From Solirubrobacterales bacterium (GTDB taxonomy: Bacteria > Actinomycetota > Thermoleophilia > Solirubrobacterales > Solirubrobacteraceae): DNA of 5,277 nucleotides. Below the pieces are notes generated by a model. That model saw nothing but the letters and a program-made list of their open reading frames with translations, did not search any database and was not told where the DNA came from. The position numbers and the translations under genes are program-made. The stretch spans positions 1-5,277 of the forward strand of contig JAOPZU010000422.1 of NCBI GenBank assembly GCA_025963955.1, given 5' to 3'. Position 1 is the first letter of the stretch, and every line of letters starts with the position of its first letter. This document shows, piece by piece, positions 1-5,277 of the stretch.

Positions 1-128
1 GGGCGAGCGGGGCGGCGGCGTCCATGCCCCGTGAGGATGGCACGGGGTGGCCCGGCCGCCCGGACCCGCCGCGCCCAGCGCGCCCCGCCCACGTTCCCGC
101 CTCCGCCCGCCCGGGCACACGCCGCCGC
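1..128. other. Left-edge stretch without a secure gene
   Basis: This is extremely GC-rich sequence upstream of the DUF3140 gene. I see no clear -10/-35 pair and no Shine-Dalgarno sequence for the gene at 129. An ATG at 24 is in frame with the DUF3140 gene, but the 35 residues it would add are rich in Pro, Arg and Ala, look like translated non-coding DNA and do not resemble the family. On the minus strand an ATG at 25 (reading MDAAAPLA) opens a frame that runs off the left edge. It could be the first codons of a divergent gene, but eight codons are too few to tell. Confidence 0.4.
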
Positions 129-464
129 ATGAGCGAGCACAGCGACGACGAGATCCGCAAGCGGTTCGGTGAGCTGGTGAACCTGCAGCCGAAGGAGCTG
201 GAGGAGTTCCTGGGCACGGACGAGTCGCAGGAGGTCGGCCAGAAGGACGGCGGCGGCGAGTCGGTGGGTCACCGGTCGGGGCGGCGCATCGTGGACATCA
301 AGCGCAAGCGCAAGGACGAGCTGAGCGACGACGACGTCGCGCATATGCGGAAGGTCGTCGGCTACATCGAGCGGCACGTGGCGCAGGGCGGCCCGCAGGA
401 CGACGTGGAGCACTCGCGGTGGCGGGCCTCGCTGATGAACTGGGGCCACGACCCGCTGCGCTGA
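129..464 (+). CDS. DUF3140 family protein (small, unknown function)
   Basis: A 111-residue soluble protein, very charged and without a signal peptide or membrane segment. I recognise it as DUF3140 from its conserved blocks: NLQPKELEEFLGTDES (residues 18-33), a Gly-rich block from VGQKDGGGES through GHRSGRRIV (36-55), HMRKVVGYIERH (72-83) and the C-terminal SRWRASLMNWGHDPL (96-110). The length equals a complete family member. No enzymatic residues are known to me. The basic run KRKRK (58-62) and the name 'DNA-binding protein' given to some relatives hint at nucleic-acid contact, but this is not established. The ATG at 129 is chosen because family similarity begins just after it; an in-frame ATG at 24 would add a low-complexity Pro/Arg/Ala leader. 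No Shine-Dalgarno sequence precedes it, so translation may be leaderless. A phosphoesterase gene follows after 39 bp on the same strand. Confidence 0.9.
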   Translation: MSEHSDDEIRKRFGELVNLQPKELEEFLGTDESQEVGQKDGGGESVGHRSGRRIVDIKRKRKDELSDDDVAHMRKVVGYIERHVAQGGPQDDVEHSRWRASLMNWGHDPLR

Positions 465-495
465 CTCGCCTCCGGCACCGGGCTCTGCCAGCCTC

Positions 496-500
496 AAGGA
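496..500 (+). promoter_or_regulatory. Probable ribosome binding site of the phosphoesterase gene
   Basis: AAGGA lies 3 nt before the ATG at 504. The spacing is shorter than usual. The start is nevertheless fixed: the stop codon of the preceding gene (462-464) is in the same frame, and no ATG, GTG or TTG codon lies between it and 504. Confidence 0.5.
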
Positions 501-503
501 CGC

Positions 504-1118
504 ATGCTCGTCGCCGTCTGCTCCGACGTCCACAACCACACCGGGCGCCTGGTGGCGTTCGCGACGGCCGCGCGCGCCGCGGGCGCGCAGGAGCTGTGGT
601 GCCTGGGCGATGTCGTGGACGCGCTGATCGGGGCGCCGCCCGCCGCGCACGCCTCGACCGTCGCCGCTGCGGTCGAGCTCTGCGACGTGGTGCTCGCCGG
701 CAACCACGAGCTGTGGTGCGTCCAGCGCGGGATGCTCGACGCGGCGACGCGCGAGATCGTCGAGGGCTGGTCCCCGGTGGAGGAGCGCCACGGCGTCGGC
801 CTGGTCCACGCGAGCCTCCAGGACCCGTTCATGGAGTTCGTCGACACCCCGGTCAAGGCGGCGCGGGTGCTGCGCGAGACGTCGGGCTGGCTTGCGCTCC
901 ACGGGCACACGCACACGCGGAAGCTGTGGGCGCAGACGGACGCCTACCCCGGCGCGCAGATCCGCCCCACGCGCGGGACGGTCGCGGCGGGCGCGGACCG
1001 GCTGCTCGCCAACCCGGGCGCGCTGACCGGCGGACGGCCCTCGTGGCTGCTCGTCGACCTGGCCGCGCGCACGCTGCGGTTCCTCCCGCTGCGGGTGGCG
1101 CCGCCCGTGTCGTCCTGA
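504..1118 (+). CDS. Calcineurin-like metallophosphoesterase
   Basis: A 204-residue cytoplasmic protein with the complete metal-binding signature of the calcineurin-like phosphoesterase superfamily: SDVH (Asp8, His10), GDVVD (Asp36), GNHE (Asn67, His68), a single His in LVHAS (His102) and GHTH (His135, His137). It ends with the NPGA block (170-173), followed by a short strand (SWLLVDL). These residues normally hold two divalent metals and hydrolyse phosphomono- or phosphodiester bonds. The small size and the GHTH...NPG order resemble the YfcE/MJ0936-type single-domain phosphodiesterases. The substrate cannot be read from sequence; cyclic nucleotides, nucleotides or general phosphodiesters are all possible. 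It begins 39 bp after the DUF3140 gene and is probably co-transcribed with it. It converges with selO across a 109-bp gap containing a strong inverted repeat. No truncation is visible, and every core motif is intact. Confidence 0.93.
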   Translation: MLVAVCSDVHNHTGRLVAFATAARAAGAQELWCLGDVVDALIGAPPAAHASTVAAAVELCDVVLAGNHELWCVQRGMLDAATREIVEGWSPVEERHGVGLVHASLQDPFMEFVDTPVKAARVLRETSGWLALHGHTHTRKLWAQTDAYPGAQIRPTRGTVAAGADRLLANPGALTGGRPSWLLVDLAARTLRFLPLRVAPPVSS

Positions 1119-1155
1119 TGAACACGACAGACCCTCAGGGGCGCGCGCGGCGGGG

Positions 1156-1199
1156 CGGCGTCGTTTTTGCACCGCCCTGGGGGGACAAAAACGACGCCG
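1156..1199. terminator. Inverted repeat between convergent genes, probable two-way terminator
   Basis: The left arm 1156-1169 (CGGCGTCGTTTTTG) and the right arm 1186-1199 (CAAAAACGACGCCG) are perfect reverse complements, with a 16-nt loop. In plus-strand RNA four more pairs (two G-U, two G-C) extend the stem to 1152-1203. It sits 37 bp after the phosphoesterase stop and 28 bp after the selO stop, between two genes that point at each other. The T5/A5 tracts stand out in GC-rich DNA, but they lie inside the arms and not after the hairpin. It is therefore not a textbook intrinsic terminator. A terminating or RNA-stabilising role for both transcripts is inferred from position and symmetry. Confidence 0.65.
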
Positions 1200-1227
1200 T
1201 CTCCCCGCCGCGCCTCGCCGCGCGGCC

Positions 1228-2733
1228 TCAGGTCCCGCAGAACGTCCGGTACGGCCGGTCCTCCGCGGGGCCGGGCTGCGCCCAGGCCTCCAGGCCCGGC
1301 CGCTCGGTGAACGGCTGCTCGAGGACCTCGAGCAGCTCCCCGAACGGCTGCAGGTCCCCGACGGTCGCGGCGGTCAGGGCGGCCTCGACCAGGTGGTTGC
1401 GCGGGATGTAGACCGGGTTGACGCGGTCCATCGCCGCGGCCGCGGCAGCCGGCTCGACACCGTGGGTGGCGAGCGCCTCGCGCCAGCGCGCGGCCCACGC
1501 GTCGAAGGCCGCGACGTCGTCCGGGAACAGCGCGCGAGCCCCCTGCGACTCGTCGCTGCGCAGCGACGCGGAGAGCGCCCGGAAGACGGAGGTGAAGTCC
1601 GGCTGCTGCAGCTGCAGCAGGCTCAGGAGGTCGTCTGCGAGCGCGTCCAGCGCCGGGTCGCCCGCGGCCTCGACCACCACGCCGCCCAGCCCGAGCTTCG
1701 CTCGCAGGCCCGCGCCGAACGCGGCCTGATAGCGCGGGACGAACCCGCGCAGCGCCTCCATGCCCGCCTCGACGGCTGCGGGCTGAGCGTCCGCGAGCAG
1801 CGGCAGCAGCGCCTCGCCCAGCCGGGCGAGGTCCCACTGCGCGATCGACGGCTGGTTCCCGTAGGCGTAGCGCCCGCCGTGGTCGATCGAGCTGAAGACG
1901 GTCTCCAGGTCGTAGCGGTCCATGAACGCGCACGGGCCGTAGTCGATGGTCTGCCCGGAGATCGCCATGTTGTCCGTGTTCATGACGCCGTGGACGAAGC
2001 CGACGAGCATCCACCGCGCGATGAGGTCCGCCTGCGCGGCGATGACGTGCTCGAAGAGCGCGAGGTACCGGTTCGGCGCGTCGGCAGCGGCCGGGTGATG
2101 ACGGGCGATCGCGTAGTCGGCCAGCTTCCGCAGCAGCGCCTCGTCGCGCAGGGCCGCCGTGTACTCGAACGTCCCCACGCGCAGGTGGCTCTCGGCGATC
2201 CGGGTCAGGACCGCGCCGGGCAGCAGCGTCTCGCGCGCGACGGACTCGCCCGTGGCGACGACGGCCAGCGCGCGGGCGGTCGGGATGCCGAGGTTGTGCA
2301 TCGCCTCGCTGATGGCGAACTCGCGCAGCATCGGCCCGATCGCTGCCTTGCCGTCCCCGCCGCGGGAGAACGGCGTGGCGCCCGAGCCCTTCAGGTGCAC
2401 GTCCTGCCGGACGCCGCGCGTGTCGATGACCTCGCCGAGCAGCAGCGCTCGCCCGTCCCCGAGGCGAGGCGAGTAGCCGCCGAACTGGTGCCCGGCGTAG
2501 GCCTGCGCGACCGGCTCGGCGCCCTCCGGGACGGCGCTGCCGGCGAGGGCGGCGACGCCCTCCCAGCTCTGCAGCTCCTCCACGTCCACACCGAGCTGCT
2601 TCGCCAGCGCGCCGTTGAGGACCACGAGCGCGGGCGCCTCGTGCTCCGCCCCCTGCCACGGCTCGTACAGCCCGGGCAGCTCGCGCACGAACGTGTTGTC
2701 GAAGGCGAAGAGGGGCTTGGCGGCAACGCTCAT
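1228..2733 (-). CDS. selO: Protein adenylyltransferase SelO (YdiU/UPF0061 family)
   Basis: A 501-residue full-length SelO, a pseudokinase-fold enzyme that moves AMP from ATP onto Ser, Thr or Tyr of target proteins, with roles reported in redox stress. The N-terminal block [14 protein letters not shown] is typical. By alignment from memory to the characterised Pseudomonas enzyme, the key residues are Lys115 in KGSG, Glu138 in [11 protein letters not shown], Arg178 and Arg185 ([11 protein letters not shown]), Asp254-Asn255 in HGVMNTDNM and Asp264 in DYG. All are present, so it should be active. [19 protein letters not shown] forms the loop after Lys115. The C-terminus is FCGT, with Cys499 near the position where eukaryotic homologues have selenocysteine; no TGA is used as Sec here. 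The ATG at 2733 is chosen over a longer frame reaching 2838, which would overlap the upstream gene with non-family sequence. A TACCCT hexamer ends 6 nt before this ATG, and no Shine-Dalgarno sequence is seen, which suggests a leaderless mRNA. Confidence 0.97.
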   Translation of the reverse strand: MSVAAKPLFAFDNTFVRELPGLYEPWQGAEHEAPALVVLNGALAKQLGVDVEELQSWEGVAALAGSAVPEGAEPVAQAYAGHQFGGYSPRLGDGRALLLGEVIDTRGVRQDVHLKGSGATPFSRGGDGKAAIGPMLREFAISEAMHNLGIPTARALAVVATGESVARETLLPGAVLTRIAESHLRVGTFEYTAALRDEALLRKLADYAIARHHPAAADAPNRYLALFEHVIAAQADLIARWMLVGFVHGVMNTDNMAISGQTIDYGPCAFMDRYDLETVFSSIDHGGRYAYGNQPSIAQWDLARLGEALLPLLADAQPAAVEAGMEALRGFVPRYQAAFGAGLRAKLGLGGVVVEAAGDPALDALADDLLSLLQLQQPDFTSVFRALSASLRSDESQGARALFPDDVAAFDAWAARWREALATHGVEPAAAAAAMDRVNPVYIPRNHLVEAALTAATVGDLQPFGELLEVLEQPFTERPGLEAWAQPGPAEDRPYRTFCGT

Positions 2734-2739
2734 GTGTTG

Positions 2740-2752
2740 AGGGTAGGACCCC
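2740..2752 (-). promoter_or_regulatory. Putative leaderless promoter of selO
   Basis: On the minus strand GGGGTCCTACCCT ends 6 nt before the selO ATG. TACCCT fits the actinobacterial -10 consensus TANNNT, and its distance would place the transcription start at or next to the ATG. No -35 hexamer is evident. The same first nine bases (GGGGTCCTA) lie at the equivalent place before the neighbouring reductase gene, which raises confidence that this is a real signal. Confidence 0.5.
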
Positions 2753-2776
2753 GCTGCCACGGCTCGGCGCGCTGCG

Positions 2777-3439
2777 TCAGCCCCGGAACTCCGCCGGCCG
2801 CTCCCGCGCGGCCTGCGCCAGCGCGAGGCGCAGCCCATCCACGTCCAGCGACGCGCCGTAGGACGGGGTGCCGGGCTGCTGTCGCCAGGACTCCGGCAGC
2901 GGTCCGGCGTCCACGACGTCGAAGCCGACGTCGTCGATCAGGCCGCTCACCACGGCCTTGGCCTCCGCCTCGTCCCCGGCGATCGGCAGCGCCAGCCGGT
3001 CGGGCGCGCCGGCCGGCCGTGCGTCCTCCACGATCTTCGCCGCGTAGATCCCGTTGAACGCCTTGACGACCGGGACCCCGAGCTGCTGCGCGACCCAGTC
3101 GCTCTCGGTCAGTCCGTCGTCTTCGATCGCGTCGATGCGGCCGTCGCGCTGCTGGGGGTAGTAGTTGTTCGTGTCGACGACGGGCGCGCCGGGCCTGCGC
3201 GCGTCGAGGATCCCGGACGGCAGACCGGCGACGGCCTTCAGCGGGATCGTGACCACGACGACGTCGGCGTCCGCCGCGGCCTCCTCCGCGCGGACCGCGA
3301 CCGCACCCGTCTCCGCCGCGAGCTCCGCGAGCGTCTCCGGTCCGCGCGAGTTCGCGATCCGCACCTCGTGCCCGGCGGCGGTCAGCCGCCGGGCGAGGTT
3401 GCCGCCGATGTTCCCTGCTCCGATGATCCCGATTCTCAT
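2777..3439 (-). CDS. NADPH-dependent F420 reductase-like NAD(P)-binding oxidoreductase
   Basis: A 220-residue Rossmann-fold protein of the F420:NADP oxidoreductase (FNO)-like family. Residues 1-12 ([12 protein letters not shown]) are the dinucleotide-binding turn, and NSRGPETL (30-37) follows the second strand. The Ser31-Arg32 pair there is the usual contact for the 2'-phosphate of NADP. Further family blocks are [10 protein letters not shown] (61-70), [15 protein letters not shown] sequence (89-100), VVKAFNGI (124-131), IAGDEAEAK (153-161), [10 protein letters not shown] (172-181) and [12 protein letters not shown] (184-195). True FNO moves hydride between NADPH and coenzyme F420. Many relatives of this subgroup occur in bacteria without F420, so the deazaflavin substrate is not certain and a general NADP-dependent reductase remains possible. 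No signal or membrane segment is seen. It begins 39 bp after the flavoprotein gene and ends 43 bp before selO, with a possible promoter of its own. Confidence 0.88.
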   Translation of the reverse strand: MRIGIIGAGNIGGNLARRLTAAGHEVRIANSRGPETLAELAAETGAVAVRAEEAAADADVVVVTIPLKAVAGLPSGILDARRPGAPVVDTNNYYPQQRDGRIDAIEDDGLTESDWVAQQLGVPVVKAFNGIYAAKIVEDARPAGAPDRLALPIAGDEAEAKAVVSGLIDDVGFDVVDAGPLPESWRQQPGTPSYGASLDVDGLRLALAQAARERPAEFRG

Positions 3440-3446
3440 GTTCCCG

Positions 3447-3459
3447 ACGATAGGACCCC
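3447..3459 (-). promoter_or_regulatory. Putative leaderless promoter of the F420 reductase-like gene
   Basis: On the minus strand GGGGTCCTATCGT ends 7 nt before the ATG at 3439. TATCGT matches TANNNT at the spacing expected for leaderless transcription. The preceding GGGGTCC is identical to that upstream of selO. No -35 element is recognisable; GGGAA just before the ATG is at most a poor ribosome binding site. The motif lies in the 39-bp gap after the flavoprotein stop codon. Confidence 0.5.
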
Positions 3460-3478
3460 GGCCCCGCCGGCCCTCCGC

Positions 3479-5224
3479 CTACTCCAACAGCCGGCCCGCC
3501 AGCGACGCCTGCGCCGTCACGGCGCCGAGCTCCAAGAGGCTCGCGTCCGGCCGCGGCAGCGGGACCGCGGTCACCCGCTCGTCCGCGTCGATGCGCAGGT
3601 TGTGCTGCTGCGCCGGGTCCAGGTCCGGGTGGTCGGAGCGCACGTGGCAGCCGCGGCTCTCCGTCCGCTCCATCGCGCTGCGCACCGTGGCGCGGGCGGA
3701 CAGGATCATCGCGTCGAGCTCGAAGCACGTCGCGAGGTCGCGGTAGCCCGCGAGGTCGGGCCGGGCGACGACGCCCCGCGCCTGCTCGGCCAGCCGGTCG
3801 AGCCGGTCCATCCCCGCCTGGAGTCCGGCCGCGTCGCGGACGACGCCGCAGTGCTCGCTCATGATGTCGCGGAGCTCGCGCTGCAGCGGCCGCGCGAAGT
3901 CCCGCCCGTCCCCGCGCAGGTAGTGGTCGATCTCCTCACGAGCGAGCACGAGCGCCTCCGGGTCACGGTGCACGGTCGTGCGGGCCATCGCGTCGCGCGC
4001 GGCGTCCCGGCCGACGGCGGCCCCGAAGACGACGCACTCCGCCAGCGAGTTGCCGCCCAGGCGGTTGGCCCCGTGCAGACCGGCCGCGCACTCCCCGACG
4101 GCGTACAGGCCGTCGACCGCAGTGCGGTGGTTGTACGGGTCGACCGCCACGCCGCCCATGGAGTAGTGGGCGGTCGGCGCGACCTCCATCGGCTGGCGCG
4201 TGATGTCGACCATCGCCAGGTCGATGAACTGCCGGTACATGCGCGGCAGGCGCTCGAGGATCTGGTCGGCCGGCAGGTGGGTGATGTCGAGCAGGACGCC
4301 GCCGTTGGCGGTGCCGCGGCCCTCGGCGATCTCGGTGTAGTTCGCGAGGGCGAGCCGGTCGCGCGTGGTCAGCTCCATGCGCTCAGGGTCGTAGCGCTCC
4401 ATGAAGCGCTCGCCCTCGCCGTTGCGCAGGATGCCGCCCTCGCCGCGGACCGCCTCGGTCACGAGCGTGCCCGCGACGTCCTCGGGGACGATCATCCCGG
4501 TCGGGTGGAACTGGACGAGCTCCATGTCCTGCAGCTGCGCGCCCGCCCCCAGCGCCAGGCGCATGGCGTCGCCGGTGTTCTCGTCGCGGCGCGAGGAGGA
4601 GCGACGGAAGATGCGCGTGTGCCCGCCCGCCGCGAGCACCACCGCGTCAGCGAGGATGACCGTGCGGCTGCCGTCGTCCAGCGAGAAGCCGTAAGCGCCG
4701 AAGCAGCGGTCTCCGTCCGTCAGCAGCCGCGTGATGTAGAGGTCGTCGCGCATGGGGATGCCGCGCGACTGCACGCCGCTGAGCAGGGACATCTGGACCT
4801 CGCGGCCCGTGTAGTCCCCGGCGAAGCACGTGCGCCGGTAGCGGTGCGCGCCGAAGAAGCGTTGCGAGAGGCGGCCGTCCTGCTCGCGGGCGAGGCGGGC
4901 GCCGAGGGAGACGAGGTCCTCCACCGCCTCGTGCGCGTGCTCGCAGAGCGCCTCGACCAGGGCCGGGTGCCCGAGCCAGTAGCCCTCGTTGAGCGTGTCC
5001 GCCACGTGCTGCTGGATCGTGTCCTCCGGGTCCATCGTGCCCAGGACGGCGTTGATGCCGCCCGCCGCGAGGACCGTGTGCGCGTCGTCCCGCCGTCGCT
5101 TCCCGAGCACGAGCGGCTGCACCCCCGCGTCGTGCGCCGCGATCGCGGCCCGCAGGCCGGCCGCTCCGGAGCCGATGATCAGGACGCCGGTGGACAGACG
5201 GGCCTCGGACGCAGCTGCGGACAT
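3479..5224 (-). CDS. Succinate dehydrogenase/fumarate reductase-family flavoprotein subunit
   Basis: A 581-residue FAD protein of the SdhA/FrdA/L-aspartate oxidase family, which interconverts succinate and fumarate. The FAD-binding GSGAAG turn is at 18-23. His49 in DAHTVLAAGG sits where SdhA/FrdA carry covalently bound FAD. Active-site blocks are QFHPTG (His240), TEAVRGEGG (Glu257, Arg260), TTRDR (Arg288), HYSMGG (His353) and GLHGANRLGGNSLAE (Arg388). The helical C-terminal domain includes ESRGCH (522-527). L-aspartate oxidase (NadB) is the main alternative. Against it are His49, HPTG in place of the usual HPTA, and Phe124 where NadB has its aspartate-selecting Glu. No twin-arginine or secretion signal is seen, so it should face the cytoplasm. 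No iron-sulfur or membrane subunit follows; one could lie upstream beyond the right edge. The ATG at 5224 is preferred to a GTG at 5236 because of a well-placed GAGGTG. Confidence 0.92.
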   Translation of the reverse strand: MSAAASEARLSTGVLIIGSGAAGLRAAIAAHDAGVQPLVLGKRRRDDAHTVLAAGGINAVLGTMDPEDTIQQHVADTLNEGYWLGHPALVEALCEHAHEAVEDLVSLGARLAREQDGRLSQRFFGAHRYRRTCFAGDYTGREVQMSLLSGVQSRGIPMRDDLYITRLLTDGDRCFGAYGFSLDDGSRTVILADAVVLAAGGHTRIFRRSSSRRDENTGDAMRLALGAGAQLQDMELVQFHPTGMIVPEDVAGTLVTEAVRGEGGILRNGEGERFMERYDPERMELTTRDRLALANYTEIAEGRGTANGGVLLDITHLPADQILERLPRMYRQFIDLAMVDITRQPMEVAPTAHYSMGGVAVDPYNHRTAVDGLYAVGECAAGLHGANRLGGNSLAECVVFGAAVGRDAARDAMARTTVHRDPEALVLAREEIDHYLRGDGRDFARPLQRELRDIMSEHCGVVRDAAGLQAGMDRLDRLAEQARGVVARPDLAGYRDLATCFELDAMILSARATVRSAMERTESRGCHVRSDHPDLDPAQQHNLRIDADERVTAVPLPRPDASLLELGAVTAQASLAGRLLE

Positions 5225-5233
5225 CTTGGTGCT

Positions 5234-5239
5234 CACCTC
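5234..5239 (-). promoter_or_regulatory. Ribosome binding site that decides the flavoprotein start
   Basis: GAGGTG on the minus strand matches the anti-Shine-Dalgarno sequence over six bases and lies 9 nt before the ATG at 5224. The alternative GTG start at 5236-5234 is itself part of this site and has no Shine-Dalgarno sequence of its own. This is the only strong ribosome binding site in the window. Confidence 0.7.
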
Positions 5240-5277
5240 GGGAAGTGGATGGATGCTCTCCCGGGGTCCGGACGCGG

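Noticed and set aside
24..128. N-terminal extension of the DUF3140 protein from the ATG at 24
   Set aside because: The added 35 residues are Pro/Arg/Ala-rich and not part of the family, whose similarity starts just after the ATG at 129.
1108..1129. Short hairpin over the phosphoesterase stop codon (TGTCGT and ACGACA, 6 bp, 10-nt loop)
   Set aside because: The stem is short, no U-tract follows, and such chance pairings are common at this GC content. The larger hairpin downstream explains termination better.
1228..1260. Possible selenocysteine at the SelO C-terminus
   Set aside because: The end reads FCGT followed by the TGA stop. The redox residue is an ordinary Cys, and no further in-frame Ser-Ser extension or SECIS-like element is needed or visible.
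419..1411. Plus-strand open frame across the phosphoesterase gene
   Set aside because: It overlaps a phosphoesterase with all catalytic motifs, runs through the intergenic hairpin into the 3' end of selO, and has Arg/Ala-rich composition.
944..2659. Long minus-strand open frame overlapping selO and the phosphoesterase
   Set aside because: It is out of frame with selO, low-complexity Arg/Ala/Gly translation, and crosses the convergent hairpin; a shadow frame.
1393..3057. Long plus-strand open frame (about 554 codons) opposite selO
   Set aside because: It is antisense to a clear selO and the start of that gene's neighbour. Its translation is Arg/Val/Ala-rich with no recognisable domain, a usual by-product of high third-position GC on the opposite strand.
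2730..3728. Minus-strand open frame across the reductase gene
   Set aside because: It is in a different frame from the motif-complete F420 reductase-like protein and is made mostly of Arg, Gly and Ala; a shadow frame.
5266..5273. Palindrome GTCCGGAC near the right edge, with GGGGTCC on the plus strand
   Set aside because: It is only 8 bp, no TANNNT follows, and it is not placed before a start codon like the other two GGGGTCC copies; probably chance.

Overview
The window is very GC-rich, with coding frames that use almost only G or C in third codon positions. It carries a DUF3140 protein, a family I know mainly from Actinomycetota. Together these suggest a high-GC actinobacterium, possibly of the Thermoleophilia/Solirubrobacterales type. 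That placement is inference; no rRNA or other marker is present. All five genes are intact, and together they cover nearly the whole window.

Left block, plus strand: a small DUF3140 protein (129-464) is followed after 39 bp by a calcineurin-like metallophosphoesterase (504-1118). The second gene has only one possible start after the in-frame stop of the first, so the pair looks like a two-gene transcription unit. Bases 1-128 hold no secure gene.

Right block, minus strand, read from right to left: a succinate dehydrogenase/fumarate reductase-type flavoprotein (start at 5224, stop at 3479), an NADPH:F420 reductase-like dinucleotide-binding protein (3439 to 2777), and the protein adenylyltransferase SelO (2733 to 1228). 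They are separated by gaps of 39 and 43 bp, close enough for read-through. The last two genes, however, each have the same sequence GGGGTCCTA directly upstream, followed by a TANNNT hexamer 6-7 nt before the ATG. That spacing fits a leaderless promoter in front of each, so they may be transcribed separately. All three proteins are redox-related: a flavin dehydrogenase, a nicotinamide/deazaflavin-type reductase, and an enzyme whose relatives AMPylate redox proteins. The shared theme is an inference from context.

The two blocks converge on a 109-bp gap at 1119-1227. It contains a perfect 14-bp inverted repeat with T5/A5 tracts in its arms, which is the only AT-containing island of note and probably a two-way transcription barrier.

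I found no mobile element, CRISPR array, tRNA, rRNA or riboswitch, and no convincing new multi-gene system. The most useful leads are the shared promoter-like motif, the convergent hairpin, and the SDH/FRD-type flavoprotein with no iron-sulfur or membrane partner visible downstream.
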